The translations under genes and the position numbers were made by a program. Below the pieces are notes generated by a model. It did not search any database. It worked only from the letters and a program-made list of their open reading frames with translations, and was not told where the DNA came from. A DNA stretch of 64,000 nt, from NCBI GenBank assembly GCA_030789695.1, contig CM061141.1, forward strand, positions 322,137,938-322,201,937, given 5' to 3'. Shown piece after piece: positions 35,208 to 45,902 of this stretch. This stretch comes from Scilla litardierei (lineage: Eukaryota > Streptophyta > Magnoliopsida > Asparagales > Asparagaceae). How positions within the stretch are numbered: position 1 is the stretch's first letter; each line of letters opens with the position of its first letter.

Positions 35208-37530
35208 AAGAATCGCCAAGAAGACTGACCTTGTTTCGAGCTCAAGTTTCTGCACCCCTCAAAGGATCACCAAGGATATTGTGCCTTTTTTTTCTCCGAA
35301 AGTTTCATATGTATGTAAAATTTTCTTTGGTATATTTTGTTCACGGTGCCTACATTGATCTTACCTTGTACTAAACAAGCTTAACAAATCATTACTTTTT
35401 TTCCGACATTTAATCCAAAATGATAGCTAAAGGGAAATAGAAGGGGTATAAGATCGAGTGATCATCGAGTTCAACACCTCATTACGCCTTGTACATTGAA
35501 TATTCTTCTTCCAAAAAATAAAACTTCAGTAAAGTTTGGAGAAAAAAAAATTTAAAGGGGGTTTTCTTAACGGATCAAAGTTAAAGGAATTTTTTAAAAC
35601 TCAATATTTTTTTGGCATTCCCTTTTCCTTCCACAGTCGCTACAAAACAATTACCGCACATATTTGGCATGATTTTTCATCCTATTAAGATCACCTTATC
35701 ATCATGTTTATTTTTAGCTCGATTACCTAGAGAGTGAATAGATGAAACACATGCACTCTAGTAGAAGAAAACACACACATGCACTCATGCACTCCGTCAT
35801 GGACCCGGTCCCAAACTTGTAATTTCGCAACCACAAAGGAGGGTCATTTAGTAAATCCACATTTGACTAATCACTCTCTTAAACAAGGGCCGGACGGTCC
35901 TAGCGTGGATTATCGAAGAACTGACAAGGTATTTTATTTCCCTAAAACCCTGTAATAATTTCCTTTCGTAATTCTCTATTGCTCGTGATTTTAGATCAAT
36001 TGTTTTGGCTTAATTTAGTATTTTCAGATCAGTTCTTCGCATTAAACCCCCAGAATTAGTAGTCCAAAGCCATGAAAATCCAACCTTTATCCCCACAAAA
36101 AAGCCCTAGACGTATCAAAATGTTAATTAGTCTAATATTTAAACTATGTGGCTGCTAAATTGGATAGTCTAATATTTCATCAAGTTTAAAATAGATGAAG
36201 ATTGCAAATGCACATTGATTTTCTTGAAGCTACAGTCTAAGCTGATGAGCAGCGCAAAAGCAGTGGATTAAGCAAGGACCAAAGAAATTGCTAAAAAGGT
36301 TGGTTGTGTTTGTGTTTGTGTTTGAATTTGTATTTGGACTTTTCTGTGGTCCTGTTCGTGTGCGCGTGTGGGTGGGTGGGGATTTGGATCAATAAATTAC
36401 TAACCGTAAGTTCTGTTTGACAACAGTGGTTAAGGCTGGTGTTAGCCTTAACTTCGATCAACTCCTGTCAAACTGGTAATTTTTTCCTCGTATTAACTTG
36501 AACGTTGTAGCCTCGAACCAGTTGCAAAACCGTTCTTTTATGTACCATTTTGAACGGTTATCAACTCCAGCTCTTAGATGGCGTTATGGGGTGTTGGATT
36601 TGGTTAATCAAGAATGTGGTTAATGATCTAGTGTGTTTAAGGAGAAAGTTCAAAAAAATAAAATAGAATCAAGTGATCATTGTTAGCTTGCACTGCAAAT
36701 ATTTAAATAAAATAAAATAAAATCATGTGATCAAGTTTATCATAATATGTAAATAAATTTTTTGAATCAGATGGTTATAGCAGTGACAAGAAAACTTACG
36801 CAGTCTTCATCTTCCACTGATTCTTCACAGTATACTAATGTGAAGAATCAAAACTGAAACATGCGAAAAACTGAAACATACACAAAAGAGATGAAATGAA
36901 ACCTACTTCTAAATGTTACAGACCTGGAAGATCTTGAGGAAGCTATGGAGGGAGAACTAAGACTGATACAATAAGAGTACAAGCTTTTCTCAAGTATTCT
37001 ATTCTCCAATTAAGATAGCATGGTATTAACGAATATACTGATATTTGAATGCTAGTATATATGTGCATTAGCAAATAAGTCATGGTTTGGTTTGTGACAA
37101 TGAAAGGATCAGACAGTTGATTCCAAATGCATGCTTCAACAAACATATCATCCCATGGATTACATATTTTATGAACATGCATGGTATGAATTGATACAAC
37201 TGGTAATTGCGCAATTTAAGCATCTCCATTATAAATATTTGCATCCCGGAAGGAATAAACATATCTTGTGGCCACATCCAAAATTAAAAATTTCTTAGTA
37301 GGCAACTAAAGCAATTGCGCAATTCAATTAAATATCTCTTATTGGCATTGAACAGTCATAATATGATTAATGTTGAATTACCTGAATTATCTTCACTTTG
37401 CTCGTTCCCTGTAGCAGGCAGGGGAATAATTCGCAGCCACAGACTACTCTATCTTAAGATGTTTTGGGAAAAACTGAACGGTAGGCAAAGAACTGGTTTC
37501 CTTGAGGAGACTAGCGACCATACCTTGTGT
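35208..37530 (+). other. 3' intergenic region of duplication copy 2
   Basis: Collinear with 26797-28700 except for the insertion at 35780-36120. No gene seen. Confidence 0.6.
35780..36120. mobile_element. About 340-bp insertion present only in copy 2
   Basis: Copy 1 reads straight through from AGAAGAAA to ATGTTAATTAG at about 27360, while copy 2 has this extra block. Its right end, read on the minus strand, starts TGATACGTCTAGGGC, and the style resembles a solo LTR. The left end is not sharp and I could not confirm a target duplication. Confidence 0.55.
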
Positions 37531-38076
37531 AAAATGCATATATAATCCCCTCTGCGCCTTGATCTAATCTACAGATTTCATCATCTTTAAAGGCTGACTA
37601 CTGTCCTTCCCCTTGATTGGCGGCCATAAGAATTCCAAGCAATTTTTTGCTGCTAATGGCACTCTTCAGCACCTCTGAACAATCTCTTTCTGTGCCCTTC
37701 TTCATCCAAATGCCCACCAGCGGAATTCCATCCAACAATCATCATCAGTTAAACCATCCAGCTTGTATGCCCTCTCTGTAGTACCCACCATTGTAGCCAC
37801 CACATGACTGCGTGTAGTTACTACTACCTTGTTTCCGTGCAAGCTGCATCTCAACATATCCTTTAATTTTTTTCCATTATGTTCTCGCCCCAAACATCAT
37901 CGAGAACAAGCAGGTATCACATGTTCGTGATTTTGTTAGGAATGGGAATTGTAGCCACACTGGTGGCAATTGTGTAGTTTTGGAACCCGAGCGGCAAGTT
38001 TGTAATTTGTGGTCCAAGGGGCAATTTTGTAATTAGGGAAAGTTGGGTCCTATAAATAGGAGGGTGGGGGCTCATC

Positions 38077-38284
38077 TTTTTTTTGGGTTCATCGGAAAGC
38101 AGGAAACCAAACCCGAAGGTCGGCTGGCAGCCCGACGCAAGAGCCTGGGGGCGCCACTACACTAGCTACACTAGGGGAAAATTACACAAGGGGGGGTAAG
38201 GGGTTTCGAACCCGAGACCTCACAGGTCCCAGGTTCTCACCCGGGTGCCAATGCGCCAAAGGCGCTCAGCGTGTGGGTTCATCT
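38077..38284 (-). mobile_element. tRNA-derived SINE inside the 5' LTR
   Basis: Extra sequence relative to the 3' LTR. Read on the minus strand it begins GCTGAGCGCC, has a tRNA-like A-box region (TTGGCACCCGGGTGAG) and a B box GGGTTCGAAACCC (38201-38213), and ends in an A run (T run on plus, 38077-38084). GGGCTCATCTT on the left and GGGTTCATCTT on the right are the likely target duplication; the 3' LTR keeps the single copy GGGCTCATCTT. It is a Pol III-transcribed retroposon that moves with LINE enzymes. Confidence 0.88.
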
Positions 38285-38493
38285 TAAGACATGAAGAAAA
38301 TGGAGAAGAAATCTAGAGTTTAGAATAAGGATAAGTAGGAGTTTAGGAGTAGATTTCTATTGTAGATCTTGAGAGAGTGGTCCTCCTCTCGAATAGAGGC
38401 CCCTATCTTGTATTCGTTGTATTATCTATCAAATCATCCCCTTTACCCCTCCATATTTCTCATCAAGTGGTATCAAAGTGAAGATCCTCATCC

Positions 38494-38922
38494 ATGGAGC
38501 AAGATGAAATGCTGCAAGTGATGTTGGCGCAGATCCAAGTCATGAGGACGGAAGCAGTGCAATCCATAAGGACGGAAGCAGTGCAATCCATAAGGGCGGA
38601 AGCAGTAAAGATGTCGGAAGCTCTACGGAAGTTTTCGACGCTCGTACGTCAGAAAATGGTGGAACTCTCAGATCTGACTACAGAGAGCCACAACGAACCA
38701 AATCCCATTACGGCGGTTTCTCCCGTGGTCGCAGCAGCTCCGTCAACCTCCCAGAAGATCGCGACGGATCTGTCGACCTCCCAGAAGGCTGCGGCGGCGC
38801 CGGCGAACCCCAAGGGGGCCAGCATATATCCGGCAAGCCCCCTGGGGGTTCCTGCGACTCGATCGGGCCTCCGATCGGCCTCGGCGGAGGTTTTCCAACA
38901 CCGCCGGTGGCCCTGCCGGTAA
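38494..38922 (+). CDS. Gag-like protein of the TR-GAG element
   Basis: 142 codons opening 13 bases after the primer-binding site. The N terminus has three tandem copies of a heptad-like unit (RTEAVQS, RTEAVQS, RAEAVKM) followed by LRKFSTLVRQKMVEL, which suggests coiled-coil self-assembly. The C half is Ala/Pro/Ser-rich and low in complexity. No zinc knuckle or protease. It may be a truncated gag: the rest of the interior is not open. Confidence 0.6.
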   Translation: MEQDEMLQVMLAQIQVMRTEAVQSIRTEAVQSIRAEAVKMSEALRKFSTLVRQKMVELSDLTTESHNEPNPITAVSPVVAAAPSTSQKIATDLSTSQKAAAAPANPKGASIYPASPLGVPATRSGLRSASAEVFQHRRWPCR

Positions 38923-39942
38923 TGTCGCGACCTGTGACTGCCTCCATCAGGTGCACCTCGGCAAGGCGAGCTCAGGGGACCCATCCCCGCCTTCATCGGA
39001 GGTCGTCGTCGCCGACAAGGGGAAGAAACGACGACGGTGAGATGCTTCGAGCGTCACCGGCGCCGTCACCGGTGCCCTTTCGGGCGGCGACCACCAGCAA
39101 CGCCTTTGCCTGGACGAGGCGAACCCAACACCCATAGTCTCGCCGGCAAGGGCCGACAAAATTACTGGGAAACTTTGTCGACGCCGGCGAGCCAACATCG
39201 GCTCAGGATCGGATCGATCCATCTGATCCCAAGCCGTCATCGGCTCGAGCCAAGCCTGCGGCTCCAGTCGGCTCAGCTGAGCCGCCGGCGTGAGCCTGTT
39301 CCGACATCGGTTCGGCTCGAGCCAATGAACAGTGTTTTTTTTTTTCGATTTTCCTGGAATTTTCTGGCTATTTTCTGGAGATTTTCCGCACGCCTTCCGT
39401 ATTTCGACGATTCCAGGCCCGTTTGGAGTCCAATTTCAGAACGAAATGAGCCACGGCATAGCATTCAGAAACGGACACTTCCCCACTCATGCAGCAACGT
39501 TTCGGGTGAGATAAAGATCGTGGATGGCCTTTTGCTCCAGGAGGAGACGAGGAGACATATTCCCACACTCGGAAGGGTGCTCTCGTGGACTTCATGCACC
39601 ACCTTGAGGACAATGTGGTTTTTCGGAGGCGGAGTAGTGTTAGGAATGGGAATTGTAGCCATAAGTGTGGCAATTGTGTAGTTTTGGAGTCCAAGGGAGA
39701 AGTTTGTAATTTGTGGTCCAAGGGACAATTTTGTAATTAGGGAAAGTTGGGCCCTATAAATAGGAGGGTGTGGGCTCATCTTAAGACATGAAGAAAATGG
39801 AGAAGAAATCTAGTGTTTAGAATTAGGAGAAGTAGGAGTTTAGGAGTAGATTTCTATTGTAGATATTGTGAGAGTCCTCTCTCTCGAATAGAGGCCTCTA
39901 TCTTGTATTCCCCGTGTTACCTGTCAAATCATCCCCCTTACG

Positions 39943-39974
<32 letters not shown>

Positions 39975-40399
39975 ATCCCCATATTTCTCATCAGATTTTT
40001 TCTCGGATAATGCGATGCATGCCCCCGAGCATTACGAACGTGCAGTTCTAGCATCACCATTGCAATGTCTTTTAAGTCAAAGTCTTCCCCCACAAAACCC
40101 AAGATCAGATTTTCAAAATGCTTCATTATCTTTTCATCGTTGTAAGCTAAGCTGGCTACTGTGGTTTTTCCTAGCCCACCTATCCACACTATCGGAAGGA
40201 CAGACACATCTCTGCCGCCGTCGGCTTGGGTCAGCCACTCCATCACCTTCTTTTTATCATCATCCCTTCCAAAAACCTCCTCTTAAGGTGGATGAGAGAA
40301 TTCCTCCAGGTCTTGCCGAATTACCATGCAACTGACTTACACGCTAAGTGACCCAAGAACCCCACACAAGCAAAAACACAAACATCTAAAGGGCAAAAA

Positions 40400-40660
40400 G
40401 AAACAACCTTTCCGTCAAAATAACAATTGCCGTCGTCGTCAGCACCGACTTCATTTGCATCCGTCTCACCAAGCTCCATGCTAGATCGAGCATCCGCTCG
40501 TTCCCCAGCACCCAGATTATCAAATGCCAAGCTTCGGGCCAATTTATGACGCGGTCCCGGGCCTACTTGAAGGCCATAACGGCCGACTCCCAGTCCGATC
40601 TCAGGGCCCATATCGCCGAGCAGACCAAATCCTCGGTGGGCTCGATGTCCGATGATCGGA
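40400..40660 (-). pseudogene. PPR protein fragment, copy 2
   Basis: Counterpart of 29569-29800. On the minus strand it reads DIEPTEDLVCSAIWALRSDW, then ESAVMAFK followed by a TAG stop, then INWPEAWHLIIWVLGNERM and KSVLTTTAIVI. The upstream stop seen in copy 1 is absent here, while a new stop breaks the first repeat, so each copy carries different disabling changes. Confidence 0.7.
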
Positions 40661-40869
40661 GGAGATTGAGGGCTTCTTGTTAGGGAGTTGAGGGGTGGGA
40701 TTTTGAGGTGGAGACGAGATGGAGGAGAGAGGATAGATTGGGATCAGTTGAAGATGAGATGGGCTCGGAGGAGAGAGAGGAGGTGATGGGGGTTTTTGAA
40801 TTGGGAATTGCTGAATGCAGAAGAAGAAGATGACAGCAAGGAGAGCGAAGAGGAGAGAGAATGAAGAGA

Positions 40870-41394
40870 AGGGGAATTTTGGTATTGAAGCTCGTCATCG
40901 TCAGATCGTCGGATCAACGACAGCAAGGAGAGCGACGATTCACCATCGTCGGATCGCCGTCGTCGATTGCAAGATCGTCGTCGGATCGTCGTCGCTGACC
41001 ATGGCGGATAAGCTGCCGTCAACCTTTTTTTCCCTCTCTCTTTCTCTCTCGTTCTCGACGATGGCAAATCGTGGGTGTCGGCTCTTCGGGCTTTGGATGA
41101 TCTCGATCAGCGGATCGTCGGCGTCGAAGATGGCGGCGACGCTTCCTTTTTTCCATCTCTCTCTCTCAATGGGCAACTGTTGGTTTCCGATGGCGGAAAA
41201 AAGGCCCGATATAAGGCGGCGAGATTCTTCGGGCGGCCCAATCAGGATTTGTGCGCGAAAGTGGCGCTTGAGGTTTTGGGACGAAATTTATTTAGGAATT
41301 TAGTTTCGGTATCGGACTGACCCGATACCTACTGGCTATGAGTATTTCTTTCTTTTTTTTTCTCTCTTTTTCTTTTTTTTTTATCTGTTATACA
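40870..41394 (+). other. GATCGTCG-rich segment with an unrecognised short reading frame
   Basis: Repeats of CGTCGTCGGATC at 40895-40995. A frame open at about 41060-41320 (+) reads SALRALDDLDQRIVG, then DGGKKARYKAARFFGRPNQ and ALEVLGRNLFRNLVS. It looks more protein-like than the neighbouring frames, but I recognise no family, and it has no clear start. It could be a gene fragment brought in at the edge of copy 2. Confidence 0.35.
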
Positions 41395-41957
41395 GAGAAA
41401 ATTAGCTAAATATCATGGGTCAACCATCACTTCTAATTTCTACCACCCTATTTAAAAACTTTGCTAGAATACCACACCCCCTAAAAAAGACTAAAATACC
41501 CTCGTTCGTTCCTAAAGATTAAAACACGTCCGCAGTGAGCGTATATTGACATATATTGGCGCATATTGGCGCATATTGACGCATATCTACGTCGATGCCG
41601 AACTCCGACCACCCCGCTTCAAAGCCCGTCCGCAGCTGCCCTTCGACGTCCACGGAGAAGCCAGCGTAGATATGCGCATATTAAAACCCGTCCGCAGTGA
41701 GCGTATATTGGCGTATATCGGCGCAAATTGGCGCAGATTGGCGTAGATATGCGCATTTCTTCATGGGTTCGGCATCGACGTAGATATACGCCAATTTGCG
41801 CCAATATACGCTCACTGCGGACGAGTTTTAATCTTTGGGAACGAACGGGTGTATTTTAGTCTTTTTTTAGGGGGTGTGGTACTCTAGCAAAGTTTTTAAA
41901 TAGGGTGGTAGAAATTAAAAGTGATGTTTGACCCATGGTATTTAGCCAATTTTCTCA
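41395..41957. mobile_element. MULE-type MITE with long terminal inverted repeats
   Basis: Ends GAGAAAATTRGCTAAATA with inverted repeats of roughly 140 bp and the 9-bp duplication TGTTATACA at 41386-41394 and 41958-41966. The interior holds short GCGTATATTGGCGCA-type repeats and no supported gene. Length and duplication size fit Mutator-like MITEs. Confidence 0.88.
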
Positions 41958-42063
41958 TGTTATACAACTTGAATTTCAGACAAAACAGCTGTATTGATTA
42001 AAGGCATGGTGAACAGAAATAAAACGCAGTTGTAAGGAGATGGTCCATATTCCTCTTTTAGTA

Positions 42064-42238
42064 AGAGCTGGACTATCTGCACCTCAAAAATGAGGTGCAG
42101 GATGTGACAGCTATTAAAAATAGAAACAAATTAGGAAAGAAGAAGACTGAAGTTACTCATAATTTGAATTTTTTTTTCTATTTTCAGGTTTGTGTCCCAT
42201 CCCTGCACCTCATTTTGAGGTGCAGATAGTCCGTCTCT
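42064..42238. mobile_element. Short MITE with palindromic ends
   Basis: Inverted termini GGACTATCTGCACCTCA, each followed by its own small palindrome (TGCACCTCA...TGAGGTGCA). A 6-bp TTAGTA may be the duplication. The end design, ATCTGCACC-spacer-GGTGCAG, is shared with the Pack-MULE at 42424-44012, so the two are probably related. Confidence 0.65.
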
Positions 42239-42423
42239 TTAGTAAACTTGCCTGAAAATAGTTTATTAAAAGAGGAATACGGAGGTTAGCTAGTTATGAT
42301 GGAAAATTTCTTATGGACTAGCTGATGCGACCTCATTTCCTCTATGTTTTTCGAGATTGGTTCCGTTTCTTAATTCAGATTTTAGGTCAGGTTGGACTCA
42401 AGTCAACTTTGCAATATGACGAA

Positions 42424-44012
42424 GAGCCGTGCTATCTGCACCGCAGCGTATGCGGTGCAGACACGGAAAAAGTTGCGATGGAATGCCTCGTCAACATAGT
42501 GACAGCTGCGGGCCCTACCATGTAGAACGCAACGAGAGAGAGCGCGCGCGAAGTGACAGCTGCACCTTTTCTCTCTCTCCGTGAAACCAAAGAGCACGTC
42601 ATTTCTCTCTCTCCTCGCTCTCACTCACCCCTAAGGGCAGAACGTACTCTCTCCCTCAACTCTGCTTCCCAGCTCCGGCACCATCCCCCTCAGGCCACGG
42701 CTGACACCTTCGCCGAGCATGCCGTCGAAGGCCCATGCGATGCACTGGATGCTCGCGGTCGAGCACTTGGTGGTGGACTTGACTCGCGGTCGAGCACTGT
42801 TGGTTTCTTTTGTTTTCGAGAGAGTGCTCGAGTTCTTCAATGCTCCACGTCTCCAGAACTTTTGCGACAAGTGCTCGAGGTCTTCACCATTGTCCTTCAA
42901 ACAGGTGTGTGTGTACCTATATATCCACCTCTTCGAGATTGAATCTCATAATCCAGTACATATATACTAGCTGTAGGTTTCTAGTGGCTGCAAAACTTGC
43001 CCCGGCCAAGGTCGATCGAGTGCACATGATGCAAGGTCTGGCCCCCATCACGTATTCATCCTCTGTCCACCATTCATTTAGAAGTAAATATTATTGAAGG
43101 TTCAGTGGCTACAGTTTGTTCTCTTTTTCATGTAAGTTCAGACAACTGGAAAGAACAAGAAGAATGGAAACATCTTTGAAAGATGGAAGCTAATGGTTAA
43201 AAATATTTACAGAGCTTTGGTTCAAATACTGCAAATACATTGCTTACGGGTTTCTTCAAAACTCTCTTTTTGGTGGCTTAGGTGCTGTGAGTGCCAAGGC
43301 TTTGGTATGAAGAGCTGTCCAAACTGTGGCAATGGAGGGCTCACACCAGAGCAAAGAGGCGAAAGATAGGAGAATACCAAGCATTTTTTTAAATATTTGA
43401 ACATATATTTTCTGTTATTTTCTTAAGTGTAAAAAATTTCCATTTATCTTTTGAATGGTCTCTTGTGGCTGTCTGTCAATAGACGCACCAAGAGGTTGAA
43501 GATTAGCCTGATGATGTGGTTTAAAACTCTTAAGATTGCCAGAAGGAAATTTATGCATATTTCCAAAAGATTTGTGCATTGGTTTATATATACAAAAGAG
43601 AGCCATAAAAAGTAACTATACAACTCATGTGCAATTGAAGACAACTCGTGTAAAGCTGTTCTCAACAATTTTATAATGTAAAAGCATGTTCATCTTAGGG
43701 GGTGGCGCCGGATCTGTCAGCCGTGGCCTGAGAGGGTGGTGCCGAGGGGGTGGCGTCGGAGCTGGGAAGGGAGTCGAGGGAGAGAGTCTTGTTCTGCCCT
43801 TTGTGGTGAGTGAGAGCGAGGAGAGAGAAAAAAGATGTGCTCTTTGGCTTCACGGAGAGAGAGAAATGATAGCAGGCTAGCAGCTGTTACTTCTCTCTCT
43901 TTCATTGTGTTTTGTATGGTGGGCCCGCAGCAATTCCTATGTTGACGAGCGGTCTCGTTGCAATTTTTTCCGTGTCTGCACCGCACACACTGCGGTGCAG
44001 ATACCACGGCTC
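42424..44012. mobile_element. Pack-MULE-like Mutator element
   Basis: Terminal inverted repeats of almost 300 bp (42424-42710 and about 43705-44012) begin GAGCCGTGSTATCTGCACCG. The perfect 9-bp duplication TATGACGAA lies at 42415-42423 and 44013-44021, which is diagnostic of Mutator-like elements. There is no transposase. The interior carries exon-like pieces, the best being the Cys-rich terminal exon at 43282-43369. So it is a non-autonomous element that captured host gene sequence. Confidence 0.93.
43282..43369 (+). pseudogene. Captured last exon of a Cys-rich (DnaJ-type zinc finger-like) gene
   Basis: Acceptor TTAG at 43278-43281 precedes a frame reading CCECQGFGMKSCPNCG, then NGGLTPEQRGER and TAG at 43367-43369. 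The CxxCxGFGxxxCPxCGxGG spacing resembles the DnaJ-type zinc-binding modules of several small plant plastid proteins that end in a GGLTPEQRGER-like tail (recalled, not searched). The upstream exons of the parent are not clearly present. A possible earlier exon ends at the donor CAAACAG/GTGTGT near 42903. Confidence 0.75.
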
Positions 44013-44183
44013 TATGACGAATACCAGCTGATGCGACCTCATTTCCTCTACGTTTTTCGAGATTGGTTCCATTTTTACATTCAGATTTTATGTAAGGTTG
44101 GACTTAAGTCAACTTTGCAAAATCATGAATACCAGCTTACTTGCCATTTCTTTGGCTTACAGCTCCAGGAAGTAGTACACTAA

Positions 44184-44685
44184 GGGCATGTTTCTTTCGT
44201 TTACTTTGGGTTGGGATTTACTGTTGTGATTAGTAAATCTTGGTAGAATCTTGATGTGGGGTCCACGGGTTGGAAAGTTGGTTTGGTAATTGAATGTGGG
44301 CTCCACACAACTGTCTTGTGTTAAGTGTGTTTCTTTTGTTGAGAAAGTTGCATAGGAAAGTTTGATGTGTGGTCCACTAATTAATTAATTGTAATTAGAA
44401 AAAGAGGAAAAAGGGGGGCGAGAATTGCTGTAATTGGACAAAACAAAGGAGAGAGGGAAGTGGGACCCGCACCCTTACTTTCTCAGCCCAAAAACGCAAA
44501 ATCCCCGTAAAATACGGAGATTCTGCAGTCGAAGAATGCGCGACTCCACGTCAGATTTTTTTGCGAAATCTCAGGCCCGCAGAAATAGGCGTTTGGAACA
44601 CAAGCGTGGAATCATCTTTGATTTGACAGTGAACAGGGGCAGCAATTCATTTTCTCCGTTCCTTTTCCGCGAAAGAAACACGCCC
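44184..44685. mobile_element. PIF/Harbinger MITE (Tourist type)
   Basis: Termini GGGCATGTTTCTTTCG and its inverse CGAAAGAAACACGCCC, with 3-bp duplication TAA at 44181-44183 and 44686-44688. The same place in copy 2 (about 31035-31045) reads CACTAAGCTACA with no insert, which proves both the borders and the 3-bp duplication. 502 bp, no coding sequence. Confidence 0.95.
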
Positions 44686-44829
44686 TAAGCTACAGTAAGG
44701 GTGGGCTTCAGCAAAAGCTCATCCAAATCAGATGGGCTTAAAGGGAGGGTAGGGTATGCTGGCCGGGATGAAGGTGGATGAAATGCAATTGCGTTGACAA
44801 CTTGGTATGATACTGTCGGGGAAAGAATG

Positions 44830-45450
44830 ACAGCATTCTCTCCATTGTGTCTGATTTATAGCATGAGAATAGATCAAACATGCATTTCACTACACTAGCT
44901 AAATATACTGGCAATATATATAGCAGCCAGATTATCACAAAATACAGGCATAGACCTATCATCCTGAAAGACCAAGCTCCAAAAAGATGATCCTCAGCTC
45001 CATCATCTTGAATACACTGAGTCATAGCCCGAAATTTAGCTTCAACAATAGAGAGTGATACAACAGCTTGCTTCTTGCTCCACCAAAGAACTTATAATTC
45101 CTTTTACACAAGGTACAGTAACATGTGATGAACCTCATATCTCTTTAATCGTGGCATAGTGTGCCTCATTCTTCAGATGTGCACGTCTAGCATGCAGCAA
45201 TCCTTTTCTTAGATACTTGTTGGTGTAAGCCAAGGTGAGCCTCGTGTGGTTTGTGCATAAACTGACCTACTAATCCTACAGCATGCTGGACTCATCGCCT
45301 CATCACTGTAAGATAAATGAGTCTATCAATTGACATGTTACAGCAAGCTACATGATCCTAGCTCGTCCCATAATCATGCATCAGTATCTATAAGAATACT
45401 AGCTGGTTTGCACCCAAGCAAGCCCGTCACCCATTGCAAGTCAAATGCAT
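44830..45450 (-). mobile_element. Ty1/copia pol remnant
   Basis: On the minus strand scattered frames read TGLLGCKPASILIDTD (end of reverse transcriptase), then further left SKKQAVVSLSIVEAKFRAM and a decayed LYCDN-AAIYIA-NPVY region (RNase H). This order and wording are those of the copia polyprotein C terminus. Many stops. No LTR found. It abuts the 3' side of the MetRS gene. Confidence 0.8.
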
Positions 45451-45902
45451 ACTTTCATTATGAAAGAACCATGGGCCACTCCGACAACTAAACAGTCTTA
45501 AACCACCTGATAATGCTTGTCGACCAATAAGAAACCATCTTTTATCAGAGTATGATCATCCCTGACGACGTCTGCATTGCAACAACGCAAGTGAGACTCG
45601 AAGATCGCTGCACAGAAGCAATTTAGCCTTGTGCATGAACAGACAGAGAGACTAGGACAAATACGAAAAAACGCAGATTTTCTGCATGTGTCAACATTTT
45701 ATCGAATTCGGTCACAATTATGGAGGAACAATAGCAATGCGCGGAACAAAACTGACTGCAACATTTTCTTTGGGGGGAAGAAACAAACCAATGTGCTATC
45801 AATCTACAATAATGAGAAATTTGATAGCAACTACAAATCAGAACTATAACGAGCGCAGATTTGAGGCTTTTGGATTGTTCTGCAAGTAGAATCTCGGGCA
45901 GC
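45451..45902 (-). other. 3' flank of the MetRS gene
   Basis: Probably contains the MetRS 3' untranslated region just below 45903. No other gene seen. Confidence 0.5.

Larger units (their letters stand above)
37934..39993 (+). mobile_element. Gag-only (TR-GAG type) LTR retrotransposon
   Basis: LTRs 37934-38465 and 39638-39993 begin TGTTAGGAATGGG and end TCTCATCA. The 5-bp duplication GATTT is at 37929-37933 and 39994-39998. Copy 1 at about 29128 keeps the empty site. Primer site TGGTATCAAAGTG lies at 38468-38480 and purine tract CGGAGGCGGAGTAG before 39638. The 1.17-kb interior encodes only a gag-like protein, and just before the purine tract is a pol-terminal relic reading HLEDNVVF. So it is a deletion derivative of a Ty3/gypsy element that must rely on foreign enzymes. 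The 5' LTR is lengthened by a SINE. The 3' LTR has a run of about 30 C at 39944-39974. Confidence 0.95.
37540..40280 (-). pseudogene. NB-ARC fragment, copy 2, interrupted by an LTR element
   Basis: Right piece (about 39999-40280): DDKKKVMEWLTQADG and IVWIGGLGKTTVASLAYND, so here the P-loop GGLGKTT is intact. Left piece (about 37540-37933): LKDMLRCSLHGNK, VVVTTRSHVVATM and a GLTDDDCW trace. The two are separated by the retrotransposon at 37934-39993, which entered the segment between the RNBS-A and kinase-2 regions. Frameshifts are present apart from the insertion. It was probably already dead, as copy 1 is. Confidence 0.9.
30832..40870 (+). repeat. Segmental duplication, copy 2
   Basis: The part from about 31260 is collinear with copy 1. 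The part 30832-31260 has no match upstream of copy 1 but is repeated at 42240-44830 (copy 3). Copy 2 contains receptor kinase copy 2, NB-ARC and PPR remnants, and two insertions not found in copy 1. Confidence 0.88.
42240..44830 (+). repeat. Segmental duplication, copy 3 (truncated)
   Basis: 42240-42423 and 44022-44183 plus 44686-44830 match the start of copy 2 (30832-31170). The rest of the unit, receptor kinase included, is missing. A roughly 100-bp stretch starting AGCTGATGCGACCTC is doubled on either side of the Pack-MULE. Two DNA transposons inserted here after duplication. Confidence 0.85.
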
